DNA from: Candidatus Latescibacterota bacterium | GTDB taxonomy: Bacteria > Latescibacterota > UBA2968 > UBA8231 | DNA: 64,000 nt | Direction of reading: 5' to 3' | Assembly (NCBI GenBank): GCA_022827835.1 | Contig: JAJEIO010000020.1 | Span: 22,168-86,167, forward strand | Shown: piece after piece, positions 28,919 to 39,139 of the stretch | Numbering within the stretch: the stretch's first letter is position 1 | How the letters are laid out: each line of letters opens with the position of its first letter | Translations under genes and position numbers: made by a program | Notes under the pieces: generated by a model | The model's database searches: none | Seen by the model: only the letters and a program-made list of their open reading frames with translations | What the model was told of the DNA's origin: nothing

Positions 28919-31531
28919 TCAGTAGGCAACGGCAATGGTGCGGAAAATCTCGGCATTGCCTATTTGGGAGCCCTCGGTATCGGTGTCCACCCGCAGCCGC
29001 GCCAGATAGATTCCCGGGGGCACCATCGCCCCCTGCTCATCCCACCCGTCCCAAGCGATCCCATACGATCCTGTACTCAACGCCCGCTGCTCGGCCAGCC
29101 GCCGCACCAGCCGCCCTTGCAGATCGTAGATGAGCACCTCCACCGGACTGTCGTCGCCCACCTTGACCACTGTAAAACGGAATGACGCCTCGTCATTGAT
29201 GCCATCGCCGTTGGGCGTAAACACCGCGGGCACCACCGACACCGCTTGCACCAAAGGCCCAGACGCGACTTTGCCCACCAGCGTCGTCGTATTGCTGACC
29301 ACCTCCGCGACCGCCTCGCCCGGATCCACCCGCTGCCAGCCCCCTTCTCCCTCTGCACTGTGCTGCAATGACGCCTGCAATACCGCACCCGTCGAAAACA
29401 AAGCCGTCGAAAAATCCAACCGCACCACCTCCACTTCTGAGGATGGACCGATCTCCGAAAACGCCACTTGCAAACTATCGCCAGCCGTGGGCACAACCTC
29501 TGCACCCTCCAACGCCCAATCGGCTCCTACGTCAGCGGCCAAGACCGCCGCCGGACCACCATACACCCCTGCAAACGCCAAACGCATATCCGACGGGGCG
29601 ACCACCAACAACTGATCAAACCCCGGATCGCCTGCGGCAAACTGAGGACGCACGTAGAGCGAAAACCGCTGCGGCTGCCCCAACTGCTCCACCGCAAAGG
29701 GCGTCACTTCGCCCGACAGCCCCTGCGCAACCGGATTGGTAAAATTCAAGCGAATCGACCGCAGCGTCGCACTGTAATCGGGCGTGTCCGACCCCAGCAC
29801 CGCCCGCACCTCCAAGTATGCCCGCGGCGAGGGCGAGGTGATCGGACTACCGCTGGCGTCTTCGTAGGGCGCACTCCAGTCGCTCCAGTCTCCTCCGGCG
29901 ACCTCCTCACCGATGGTGTCGCCGCGGAAAATCGACAGCAGCTTGTTGTATTCGGCCTCGGTGACTTCAGTGCCGTCCTTTTTGAAGTAGCGCAACACCT
30001 CGTCGAGTTCGTTGCCGGTGCGAGTCTGCAACACGACGCTGGTGCCCGGCGGCGTATCAGCATCCCACTCAATCGACAGCAAGTTTCGACTGCCGCCTAA
30101 GCGGATCAGATTGGACGTCAGCGCCACCTCCGGGTGATACCCTCGCCCGTAAAGCTGGATCTCCGCCGGCTGGCCGGTGGCTCCGCCGCGGGCTGTGGCG
30201 CTTTCGATCTGCTCCCACACCAAGCGAAAGAAGCGCGCTTTTACCCGCTCGAAATCGTTACCCTCGTAGGCTCCGAATCTGAGATTAGTCTCGCTTTCCC
30301 ACTTCGACCCCACCGCGGTAGGGGCGGAGGTCTGGCGCGTTCCCGTCGTGGTCCACTTGAGGCTGCCGTCCGCTTCGAGGCTGCCATCGGAAAAGTCGAG
30401 CCGGTAGTCCTTAAATGGCGAGCCACCGTAGGCGAGGCGAAAAGCGTCGATCCAGTAAAAAGCCCCCAAGTCAAAAAAGACAATGCCCTCTGGATCTTTG
30501 AACGAACCGCGCCCAAAAGAATAGAGAAATTGAACCTTGCTCTCGATCTGGCCGTCAATCAGGTTGTTGATCGCCGCCGTCTGCGTCGCCGTACCATACC
30601 CTCCCCGAGCCAACGCCCCCGTCAGAATCTCGTCGCCCTCAGCCCAAACCTCCAATTCAGCTAACCGTGGACGCTCTCGCTGGAAATAGCGGATCGGCCC
30701 CTGCTGCTCAGCCGTTAATAATTCGTATATCTCCGGCGACACCACCGTCTCACTGCCATCAGCCTGCCGCTTGTAAAACTCAATGGCCCCCTGATCACTC
30801 GCCGGCAAAGCCTCGTATTGTGCCAGACTTACCTCCCGCCCGCGATCAAAGTCACTGCCGGTAATGATGATCTGCACAAAGCGCATCCCCGGACCAGCAA
30901 AGGTCGGCTCCGAGTTGGTGATCAACTCGAACACCCGCTGCTCCTTGTTGGGCTTTAACGTGCGCAGAATAGTGGTAAACTCGGGCGTGGGCGAACGCTG
31001 GTTGCCCTTGGGAATGTTGCCCTGTGAGGCCAACAGGTCGAACTGCAAGAAGGGATCGCCCAACTCCTCGTCAACGAACTTGAGCACCAGCTTCTTGGCC
31101 ATCACCAACCGACCTAAATCGACGATAAACCACCACTGCGTGCCCAAATCCAACGCCTCCGTCGGCGGATCCGGCTCCCAATAGGTCGTCATATCCCCGT
31201 CGAACAGATTTTCCACACCCGCGACATTGGAGCGAGCACCTCCTAAGATGGCATCGGCAAGGACGATGTCTTCTGGGTCTTTCTTCAAGCCGTCCGGTGG
31301 ACGCGCACGCAAGTTGGCGACGATGTCGCCGACGGCATTGATATCGCGCCGCAGACTCCGGGGTTGCACCGTTCCACTGCTACCCAAGTCCAGCACTCCC
31401 GGCGGAAAGTTCCAGCTTTGCCAGTGCGCGCGCCGGTCAACCACCACTTGATCCGCAGTGATCCGGTAACCCGATTGGGCAAACGCAGTGCCGGCGATCA
31501 GCACAGCTAAGATCAATGATCGAGTCATCAT
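28919..31531 (-). CDS. array protein A2
   Basis: Likely start MMTRSLILAVLIAGTAFAQ at 31531; near-identical to A1 over most of its length but A3-like at its C-terminus. Confidence 0.82.
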   Translation of the reverse strand: MMTRSLILAVLIAGTAFAQSGYRITADQVVVDRRAHWQSWNFPPGVLDLGSSGTVQPRSLRRDINAVGDIVANLRARPPDGLKKDPEDIVLADAILGGARSNVAGVENLFDGDMTTYWEPDPPTEALDLGTQWWFIVDLGRLVMAKKLVLKFVDEELGDPFLQFDLLASQGNIPKGNQRSPTPEFTTILRTLKPNKEQRVFELITNSEPTFAGPGMRFVQIIITGSDFDRGREVSLAQYEALPASDQGAIEFYKRQADGSETVVSPEIYELLTAEQQGPIRYFQRERPRLAELEVWAEGDEILTGALARGGYGTATQTAAINNLIDGQIESKVQFLYSFGRGSFKDPEGIVFFDLGAFYWIDAFRLAYGGSPFKDYRLDFSDGSLEADGSLKWTTTGTRQTSAPTAVGSKWESETNLRFGAYEGNDFERVKARFFRLVWEQIESATARGGATGQPAEIQLYGRGYHPEVALTSNLIRLGGSRNLLSIEWDADTPPGTSVVLQTRTGNELDEVLRYFKKDGTEVTEAEYNKLLSIFRGDTIGEEVAGGDWSDWSAPYEDASGSPITSPSPRAYLEVRAVLGSDTPDYSATLRSIRLNFTNPVAQGLSGEVTPFAVEQLGQPQRFSLYVRPQFAAGDPGFDQLLVVAPSDMRLAFAGVYGGPAAVLAADVGADWALEGAEVVPTAGDSLQVAFSEIGPSSEVEVVRLDFSTALFSTGAVLQASLQHSAEGEGGWQRVDPGEAVAEVVSNTTTLVGKVASGPLVQAVSVVPAVFTPNGDGINDEASFRFTVVKVGDDSPVEVLIYDLQGRLVRRLAEQRALSTGSYGIAWDGWDEQGAMVPPGIYLARLRVDTDTEGSQIGNAEIFRTIAVAY

Positions 31532-31547
31532 TAATGCCCCCTCTATA

Positions 31548-34142
31548 CTAGTAGGCAACGGCAATGGTGCGGAAAATCTCGGCATTACCTATTTGGGAGC
31601 CCTCAGTATCGGTGTCCACTCGCAGCCGCGCTAGATAGACTCCCGGTGGCGCGACAGCGCCCTGTCCATCGCGACCATCCCAAGCGATCCCATACGATCC
31701 TGTGCTCAACGCCCGCTGCTCGACCAGCCGCCGCACCAGCCGCCCTTGCAGATCGTAGATGAGCACCTCCACCGGACTGTCATCGCCCACCTTGACCACC
31801 GCAAAGCGGAACGACGCCTCGTCGTTGATGCCATCGCCGTTGGGCGTAAACACCGCGGGCACCACCGACACCGCTTGCACCAAAGGCCCAGACGCGACTT
31901 TGCCCACCAGCGTCGTCGTATTACTGACCACTTCCGCGACCGCCTCACCCGGATCCACCCGCTGCCAGCCACCCTCGCCCTCCGCACTATTCTGCAATGA
32001 CGCCTGCATCACTGCTCCGGTCGAAAACAAAGCCGTCGAAAAATCCAACCGCATCACCTCAACCCCCGAATCAGGCCCCAGCGGTGCAAACGCTACCTGC
32101 AAGCTATCGCCCGAAGTAGGCACGACCTCAGCAGCGAAAGCCGTCCCGGCCGTCTCCCCGGCCGCTAGTTCGGCCGCTGTACCGCCGTAAAGTCCCTCAA
32201 AGCGCAGATTCATATCGGTGGGAGCGATCAAAAGCAACTGGTCGAAACCGGGGTCGCCGCGGGCGAAGTCTGGACGTACGTAAAAGGAGAAACGCTGCTC
32301 CTCGCCGAGGTTCTCAACCTCGAAAGGAGCGACTTCACCGACGAGTTCTTGCGCGACCGGATTGGTAAAGTTGAGCCGGATCGAACGCAGCGTTGCACTG
32401 ACCTCTGGATCGTCCGAAAGCAGGACCGCACGGATCTCGAGAAATTCGCGCGGGCTAGGCGAGGTAATCGGGCTGCCCTCCGCTACTTCATAGGGCGCAC
32501 TCCAGTCGCTCCAATCTGCGCCAGCCACCTCCTCGCCAATGGTGTCGCCGCGAAAAATCGACAGCAGCTTGTTGTATTCGGCCTCGGTGACTTCAGTGCC
32601 GTCCTTTTTGAAGTAGCGCAGCACTTCGTCGAGTTCGTTGCCGGTACGGGTCTGCAACACTACGCTGGTGCCCGGCGGCGTATCGGCATCCCACTCAATA
32701 GAGGACAGATTGCGGCTGCCGCCCAAGCGCACCAAGTCGGACGTCAGAGTTACTTCTGGCTGATACCCCCGCCCGTAGAGCTGAATCTCGGCCGGCTGGC
32801 CAGAACCACCACCAAAGCCACCGCCCGCCTCATACTGCTTCCAGACGAGGTGAAAGAAGCGTGCTTTAATCCGCCCGAAGTCGTTGCCCTCGTAGAGGCC
32901 GAAACCCAACCCCTGACTGCTGCCATAGTCGCTGTTTTCCGTGCGATTGACCGCGACCGACCACTTGAGGCTGCCGTCGGCTTCAAGGCTGCCGTCGGAA
33001 AAATCTAGATGGTAGGCTTGAAAGGCCGCGCCAGCATAGGCGATGCGGAAGGCATCGATCCAGTAGAAGGCCCCCAAATCGAACAGGACTCCACCCTCCG
33101 GGGAATTCAGTGATCCCCGGCCGAAGCGGGTGATAAATTGGACCCTGCTTTCGATCTCGCCGTCGATCATGTTGCTAATTGAGGCCGTCTGTGTCGCCGT
33201 ACCGGAACCACCGCGCTCCAGCATCTCAGAAAGGATCTCGTCGCCTTCGGCTAGAACCTCCAGCTCCGCTAGCCGCGGGCGCTCCTTGCGGTAGTAGCGA
33301 ATCGAACCTCGGCGGTCGGCGTCGAGACGCTCAAAAACCTTCTGCTCCACTAAGGTCTCGCGGCCTCCAGCGAGTTTTTTGAAGTAGTCTATCGCCCCCT
33401 GCTCTCCTGCCGGCAGAGCCTCGTACTCGGCTTGGCTTAGCTCCCGACCGCGGTCGAAATCGCTGCCAGTCACCACGACCTGCACGAAGCGGAGACCAGC
33501 GCCGGCGAAATCATCTCCCAACTGATCCATGTCGATCTCGAAGAGGCGCTGTTCCTTGTTGGGCCGCAAGGTGCGCAACAGCGGGCTGAACTCTGGCAGC
33601 GGCGAGCGCTGGTTGCCCTTGGGCTTGTTGCCCTGTGAGGCCAACACATCAAACTGCAAGAACGGGTCTCCCAAATCCTCCCCGACGAATTTGAGGACAA
33701 TTTTCTTGGCGATCACCAATCGGCCCAAGTCAACGACGAACCACCACTGTGAAGCGAGATCGGACTCCTCGCTCGCCGCGACTGGTTCCCAATAGGTTGT
33801 CAAATCGCCATCGAAAATATTGGGCACCGCAGCGATATTCGCCGTGGCCCCGCCCTGTACCGCGTCGAGTGGAACGATATCTTCGGGGTCTTTTTTGATT
33901 CTTTCCGGGGGGCGCAAGCGCAAGTAATCGACGATGTCCTGTACTGCATTGATGTCGCGGCGGAGTTTCTGGGGCCGGACCGAGCCGTCGGCACCTAGTT
34001 CCAGCACCCCCGGCGGAAAACTCCAGTTCTGCCAGTGGGCGCGGCTGTTGACTATTACCTGACTCGCCGTCACCCGGTGCCCGACTTGGGCTGAGACGCC
34101 TACTGCCCACCCAAGCATTAATAAGACACTGATGCGCTGCAT
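31548..34142 (-). CDS. array protein A3
   Basis: 864 aa; MQRISVLLMLGWAVGVSAQ; same architecture as A0-A2; ends IAVAY. Confidence 0.82.
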   Translation of the reverse strand: MQRISVLLMLGWAVGVSAQVGHRVTASQVIVNSRAHWQNWSFPPGVLELGADGSVRPQKLRRDINAVQDIVDYLRLRPPERIKKDPEDIVPLDAVQGGATANIAAVPNIFDGDLTTYWEPVAASEESDLASQWWFVVDLGRLVIAKKIVLKFVGEDLGDPFLQFDVLASQGNKPKGNQRSPLPEFSPLLRTLRPNKEQRLFEIDMDQLGDDFAGAGLRFVQVVVTGSDFDRGRELSQAEYEALPAGEQGAIDYFKKLAGGRETLVEQKVFERLDADRRGSIRYYRKERPRLAELEVLAEGDEILSEMLERGGSGTATQTASISNMIDGEIESRVQFITRFGRGSLNSPEGGVLFDLGAFYWIDAFRIAYAGAAFQAYHLDFSDGSLEADGSLKWSVAVNRTENSDYGSSQGLGFGLYEGNDFGRIKARFFHLVWKQYEAGGGFGGGSGQPAEIQLYGRGYQPEVTLTSDLVRLGGSRNLSSIEWDADTPPGTSVVLQTRTGNELDEVLRYFKKDGTEVTEAEYNKLLSIFRGDTIGEEVAGADWSDWSAPYEVAEGSPITSPSPREFLEIRAVLLSDDPEVSATLRSIRLNFTNPVAQELVGEVAPFEVENLGEEQRFSFYVRPDFARGDPGFDQLLLIAPTDMNLRFEGLYGGTAAELAAGETAGTAFAAEVVPTSGDSLQVAFAPLGPDSGVEVMRLDFSTALFSTGAVMQASLQNSAEGEGGWQRVDPGEAVAEVVSNTTTLVGKVASGPLVQAVSVVPAVFTPNGDGINDEASFRFAVVKVGDDSPVEVLIYDLQGRLVRRLVEQRALSTGSYGIAWDGRDGQGAVAPPGVYLARLRVDTDTEGSQIGNAEIFRTIAVAY

Positions 34143-34159
34143 AGCTACATACCCATCTT

Positions 34160-36100
34160 TCAGTAGGCTAAAACGACAACGCGCTGACGTGCCTCTTTGC
34201 GTTGGTCACTTTCTACTTCCAGCCGTAGCAGATACAATCCCGGCGCAGCCACCGACCCATCTGCTAAACGCCCGTCCCAGCGCAGCGAGACTCGGCCGCT
34301 CGCCGCCGTGCCCCGATCCACCGCCCCGATCCACCGTCCCGATAAGTCGTACAAATCCAGTAGTACTGGTACTGCACCAAAAAGGTTCAACAATTCGTAT
34401 TCGATCTCAAGGGCGTCATTGATTCCATCGCCGTTGGGCGTAAACACTGGCGAGGACAGCTTGAGCGCATTGACTGCTTTCTCCCCTACTTCGGCTAACT
34501 CTACACTCAGGGTGTTGCTATCGATCAGCGGATTGGCATCGCCTGGAGTTAATGCTTGCCGCACTTCAAAGGGCTTTTCGCTATCGGAGACCCGGCCAGA
34601 GAACACCGTTCCAAACTTGAACACCTCCACGGCGAAATCCACCTCGATCCGTTCGCTGGTTTGCTGCACGTCCATCCGTGGGATTTTGAGAACAAAGCCG
34701 ACGGCGTCCGAGCGCACGACCTCAAAGCCGACTTCCTGGCCGGCGATTCGCACGCCGCTGATGCTGGTCACTTCGACCGGCGTCGCAATCTCGATGGTGT
34801 CAAATCCCAAATCTTCGCGCTCGAATTGCGGCAGAATACTATAGGTAAACTGAGTAACGTCCCCGGCTGGAGCACTCGGTGGCGAAATTTCGGCCAACAC
34901 TTGCGTCGCTACTGGCGGGTCCGAGATGCTAAACTGTAAAAAGTCTAGCCGCCCACCCGCGTTCTTCTGGGCGGTAAAATCGGCTTTGAGCTGTACGTAG
35001 CGCCGCGGTTTATCAGCTTGCATCGGACCCGAACCGGCCGCAAAATCATAGGCCTGGCTCCACGGCTCCCAGTTCTGGGTATCGGGCGTAATCCCGGCCT
35101 TCTCGCCTTTGTTGAGCCTATCGTAGGCTCGGGCCGTAAGCGGCTGGCCCTTGGCGTCAAAGCGGCTCTGCTCGTCGCCGCGGAAGGTGAAGCGCCAATA
35201 GATGCTCGGGTCTGGCACATCGCCGCTGCGCATCACTAAGTCGATATGGGCACCGGTGTCAACTTCGCCCGACCAGCTCAAATCGCCCAAGGCCACCGGC
35301 TTGCCCAAGTCGATAATGCTGCTAGTATAGTTGGAGAAGGGCGCAAAACCTGAACCGTAGAGTTCCAACTCGGCCAATTCCCAAATCCCCCGCGTATTCT
35401 CCGGTGCGCGGAAAAGCAGCTTGCGGATCGGCTCGTCGGGCATCTTCAAGTCAATGATCGGCTGCGTATTGTCGCGGATATTGTAAATCACATCAAAGGC
35501 CACATAATCGCCCCGCGACCCGGCCTGAAGGTCTCGGTGGGGATCTTTGAGTGGGTCGCCGTCGCTGGTGCCGATAATGAAGCGCTCGACAAAGCGGTCG
35601 GTCAGGTGGCTGGGCCGCGGGTAGAACTTGACCCGGTCGATAAAGAACAGCCCGCCAAAATCGAAGATCAGGTTTTTGGTATTCGGCCCATGCGAGGCAA
35701 AATGACCGTCTCCCAGATAGGCCGTATTGGGATCCTCGTCCCAAATAAGCTCATCGTCGTCGTCGAACCCTCCCCAGCCGATCCAAGTCAGGTAGAGGAT
35801 ATCACCGAGAAAATCGGCCTGCGGCAAAAGTGGTGTCAGATTGACCGTGGGGTCGAGTTGCCGCGGCTCAATGTGACTGCTGGTCACCTCTAGCAAGTTG
35901 ATACTACCGTGCAAATCCTCGTCGATATCGGCCCAATCGATCTGCACGAACTCCACCCCTTCAACCGATGCCAACTCCGGCGCAGGCTGGTCAGTACCCC
36001 CGACCCGATAGATCGTTAGAGCACCAAGATCGCCTGCCCCTACCACCAGCGATCCCACCGTCCACCATGCGATTAGGTGTCTCATCTGGCTCATCCCCAT
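34160..36100 (-). CDS. array protein B3
   Basis: Likely ATG at 36100 (track uses TTG 36106); 'ALTIYRVGGTDQPAPELASVEGVEFVQIDWADID'; ends RVVVLAY. Confidence 0.8.
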   Translation of the reverse strand: MGMSQMRHLIAWWTVGSLVVGAGDLGALTIYRVGGTDQPAPELASVEGVEFVQIDWADIDEDLHGSINLLEVTSSHIEPRQLDPTVNLTPLLPQADFLGDILYLTWIGWGGFDDDDELIWDEDPNTAYLGDGHFASHGPNTKNLIFDFGGLFFIDRVKFYPRPSHLTDRFVERFIIGTSDGDPLKDPHRDLQAGSRGDYVAFDVIYNIRDNTQPIIDLKMPDEPIRKLLFRAPENTRGIWELAELELYGSGFAPFSNYTSSIIDLGKPVALGDLSWSGEVDTGAHIDLVMRSGDVPDPSIYWRFTFRGDEQSRFDAKGQPLTARAYDRLNKGEKAGITPDTQNWEPWSQAYDFAAGSGPMQADKPRRYVQLKADFTAQKNAGGRLDFLQFSISDPPVATQVLAEISPPSAPAGDVTQFTYSILPQFEREDLGFDTIEIATPVEVTSISGVRIAGQEVGFEVVRSDAVGFVLKIPRMDVQQTSERIEVDFAVEVFKFGTVFSGRVSDSEKPFEVRQALTPGDANPLIDSNTLSVELAEVGEKAVNALKLSSPVFTPNGDGINDALEIEYELLNLFGAVPVLLDLYDLSGRWIGAVDRGTAASGRVSLRWDGRLADGSVAAPGLYLLRLEVESDQRKEARQRVVVLAY

Positions 36101-36102
36101 TC

Positions 36103-38028
36103 TCAATAGGCTAGGGCAATGACGCGCTGAAGCGCTTCCTTGCCTTGGTCGCTGTCAACTTCTAATCTCAGCAGATACAGCCCCGGCGCGGTCACGGCCC
36201 CATTCGCCAGCACTCCATCCCACGCCAGCGCGAATCGGCCACTCTCCGCCGTGCCCCGATGCACCATCCCTACCCGCCGTCCCGCTAGATCGTATAGCTC
36301 CAGCGCCACCGGCACTGCGCCGAAGAGGTTTAGCAGCTCGTATTCAATCTCGAGGGCGTCGTTAATTCCGTCGCCATTGGGCGTAAATACCGGCGAGGAC
36401 AGCTTGAGCGCGTTGACCGCCTTCTCCTCTACGTTGACCAGTCCCACGCTCAGGGTATTGCTATCCACCAGTGGATCGGCGTTCCCGGCAGTCAGTGCCT
36501 GCCGCACCTCGAAGGGCTTCTCGCTGTCGGAAATCCTCCCGGTAAATACCGTCCCGAACTTGAATACTTCCACCGCAAAGTCAATCTCAATTAGTTCGCC
36601 CGTCTGTTGCGGATCCATGCGCGGAATCCGCAATGCGAATCCTCGTGCATCCGAGCGCACAACGTCGAAGCTGACCTCTTGACCATCAATCCGCAACGCG
36701 TCGATGCTTGCAACCTCGACCGGGGTCTCAATCTCAATAGTATCAAACCCCAAATCCTCGTCGCGCAATTGGGGCAGAATCGCATAAGTAAAAGACGTCA
36801 CCTCGCCGGCGCGGGCGCTCGCCGGTGCGAGTTCGGCCAAGGCTTGAGTCGCCACCGGCGGGTCTGAGACGCTAAACTGCAAAAAGTCCAGACGCCCACC
36901 TGCTTCTTTCTGGGAAGTGAAATCAGCCCTGAACTGCACGTAACGACGCGGTCTGTCCGCTAGCAGCACGTCCTCTCCGGCGGCGAAGTTATATGGCGGG
37001 CTCCAGTCGGACCAGTTTTCAGTATCAGGTGTGACCCCAGCCTTTTCGCCCTTTTCCAATCGGTTGTACGTGCTGAGCGTCAAGGCAGTGCCATTGGTGC
37101 CGAAGCGACTGCGCTCGTCGCCGCGAAAAGTCAGACGCCAATAAGAATTGGGATCGTCGTCATCACCGCTGCGCATCGACAACGCCACTTCTGCCCCTCC
37201 CTCGGCCTCCCCCGACCACGTTAGATCGCCCAAACTCGCCATGCCGCCTAAGTCGATGACGTTGGTCATGTATTGGCTCTTGGGCGCGAAGCCAATACCG
37301 TAGAGTTCAAACTCGGCGATTTCCCAAACGCCTCGGGTGTTGGGCGGTGCTTCAAACATGAGTTGGCGGATAGGCTCATCCGGGATGCTCAACTCGATTA
37401 CCGACTGCGTGTTTTCGGTGATGTTGTACACCAAATCGTAATCGCGAAACTGGCCACCCTCGCCGCCGACGACGTACTCGCGCGTATTCTTCTTGAGTGG
37501 ATCTCCATCGCTGATGCCAATGACGAAGCGCTCGATGAAGCGGGTGTCGAGAAAACGTTCGCGGGGATAAAACTTGATGCGATCGACGATGAAGTTGCCG
37601 CCCAAGTCGAAGATCAGGAGTTTGTTTTTGACCCGGCCGTAGTCTCCGCCCCAATCGCCATCGCCGAGAAAGTGCGTCGTTGGGTCGCCGTCGAACATCG
37701 GTGCATCGCGGGCCGGAAAGTCGGCGAACCCGACGATCGTCTGCAAAGTCTCAATCCGGCCGCCGCGCTCGTCCAAAAGGGGCGTCAGGTTGACCGTCGG
37801 GTCTAGCTGCTGCGGCATAATCTCATCGGATGCGAGCACCATTTGTACCGCACTACCGTGTGCTTTAGAACTTATGGCCTCCCACTCAAGCTGGACAAAT
37901 TGATAGGGCACATCCAACTCGGGAGCAGGCAAATCCGCTGCGCCGATGCGGTAAATGGTCAGCGCATCGCTGCGACTACTCCATCCTATTACCGCTAAAA
38001 GCGCCAAAAGCCATAAGCCTCTCTTCAT
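36103..38028 (-). CDS. array protein B4
   Basis: 641 aa; MKRGLWLLALLAVIGWSSRSDALTIYRIGAADLPAPEL; ends RVIALAY. Confidence 0.8.
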   Translation of the reverse strand: MKRGLWLLALLAVIGWSSRSDALTIYRIGAADLPAPELDVPYQFVQLEWEAISSKAHGSAVQMVLASDEIMPQQLDPTVNLTPLLDERGGRIETLQTIVGFADFPARDAPMFDGDPTTHFLGDGDWGGDYGRVKNKLLIFDLGGNFIVDRIKFYPRERFLDTRFIERFVIGISDGDPLKKNTREYVVGGEGGQFRDYDLVYNITENTQSVIELSIPDEPIRQLMFEAPPNTRGVWEIAEFELYGIGFAPKSQYMTNVIDLGGMASLGDLTWSGEAEGGAEVALSMRSGDDDDPNSYWRLTFRGDERSRFGTNGTALTLSTYNRLEKGEKAGVTPDTENWSDWSPPYNFAAGEDVLLADRPRRYVQFRADFTSQKEAGGRLDFLQFSVSDPPVATQALAELAPASARAGEVTSFTYAILPQLRDEDLGFDTIEIETPVEVASIDALRIDGQEVSFDVVRSDARGFALRIPRMDPQQTGELIEIDFAVEVFKFGTVFTGRISDSEKPFEVRQALTAGNADPLVDSNTLSVGLVNVEEKAVNALKLSSPVFTPNGDGINDALEIEYELLNLFGAVPVALELYDLAGRRVGMVHRGTAESGRFALAWDGVLANGAVTAPGLYLLRLEVDSDQGKEALQRVIALAY

Positions 38029-38074
38029 ACTCGCAATCCCTGAGGTTTACAGAATGCACAAATCATAATACAAA

Positions 38075-38105
38075 GAGGGGGAGTAGAGCAACTCTACCCC
38101 CCCTC
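38075..38105 (-). terminator. rho-independent terminator downstream of the 38141-39067 gene
   Basis: Plus-strand arms gaggggGAGTAGAG / CTCTACCCCCCCTC: 14-bp stem, one mismatch, loop caa; on the minus strand followed by TTTGTATT. Confidence 0.7.
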
Positions 38106-38140
38106 CTTATTTGGTGCTTAAAACCGCTAGTTGTTCGTGC

Positions 38141-39067
38141 CTATTGGCCGAACGAAGCCTTGATGTGGCCCCAGCTATTGCCCTCGACAGACGTCGTCTG
38201 CTCCGGCAGCAACTCGGCCATGACCGGCAGCAGAATGTAGTCACTGCCGCAGGCACCATCGCCGTTGATGCAGGGCTGGCCACCCAACGCCCACTTAGCG
38301 GTGCGAGGATCGTCCGCACTCGGGCCGTTGTCGTTATCGACGACTTGAATACCAACGCCGATAATCTCGCCCTCGACAAAGTCGTGGAGGATGCTGTTTT
38401 CGGGGCTGTTGTGATCGAAATCATCCCAACCAACCGTGTACCACTCGGCCTGGAAGTTGGACTCGGTGCCGTGGGCACCATCGAGGTTGAAGGAGTCGGG
38501 GCAGCACGAATAAGGCTCTTTGTCGTGCCAAGTCGAGCTGCTCAGCCAGAACCAATAGAAGCCAAAAGGCTCGAGAGCCGGCCAGCGGTAGTGACCCGTC
38601 TGGTTGGTGCGGCCGTTGTTGCGGGCCCGTTCCTCTGCGTCTTCGTAGTCACCCGTCCAGAAGGCAAAGCGATCGGCGCTGTGGTCAGCATCGAGGAAAA
38701 TCTCAATGCTGTCGTCCTGACCGCAGCAGCCAAAGCCGCCAGCATCGCGATCCCAAATGTCATCGAAGCGGTCATAGACGTAATAGACGCGATCCAACTC
38801 GTCGTTCCAACCAACGGCGACGCGGAAGTTGAGGTTGGCAGTATCGATCTCGCGACCGATGTCGCCCTCTGCGACTTCCGTCTGGAAGATGTCGATCCAC
38901 AACTCCGCCGGCAACACGTTCCACTCGGAGATGTCGCCATCCAAGTTGGGAAGGTGGGTCGACGGCCACTGCCACGCCCCGAAGATCTGGCCTTCTGGGA
39001 AGTGGGCGAGGCTAGCCGTGCTAGTCAGCATCAACGCCGTAGCGGCGAAAGCTAACAATTTTTTCAT
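38141..39067 (-). CDS. exported CBM9/DOMON-like protein
   Basis: 308 aa; signal peptide MKKLLAFAATALMLTSTASLA; 'LPNLDGDISEWNVLPAELW...VAVGWNDELDRVYYVYDRFDD...DDSIEIFLDADHS' typical of CBM9-like sugar-binding domains; strong AGGAGG Shine-Dalgarno upstream. Confidence 0.7.
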   Translation of the reverse strand: MKKLLAFAATALMLTSTASLAHFPEGQIFGAWQWPSTHLPNLDGDISEWNVLPAELWIDIFQTEVAEGDIGREIDTANLNFRVAVGWNDELDRVYYVYDRFDDIWDRDAGGFGCCGQDDSIEIFLDADHSADRFAFWTGDYEDAEERARNNGRTNQTGHYRWPALEPFGFYWFWLSSSTWHDKEPYSCCPDSFNLDGAHGTESNFQAEWYTVGWDDFDHNSPENSILHDFVEGEIIGVGIQVVDNDNGPSADDPRTAKWALGGQPCINGDGACGSDYILLPVMAELLPEQTTSVEGNSWGHIKASFGQ

Positions 39068-39098
39068 TGTTGAAACCTCCTATATAAGGTTTAAAATA

Positions 39099-39139
39099 AA
39101 AGGCGGTGTCACCACCTGGCGCTGTTGGCGACCGCCTTT
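39099..39139 (-). terminator. hairpin terminator between the TPR gene and the DOMON-like gene
   Basis: Perfect 9-bp stem aaaggcggt/accgccttt with additional gtc/gac pairing; on the minus strand followed by tattttaaa. Confidence 0.6.

Noticed and set aside
27660-32970. Diversity-generating retroelement as the cause of the A-paralogue hypervariable loop
   Set aside because: No reverse transcriptase or template repeat was seen in the window, and the loops differ in length, not only at adenine-specific sites; recombination or cassette exchange fits better.
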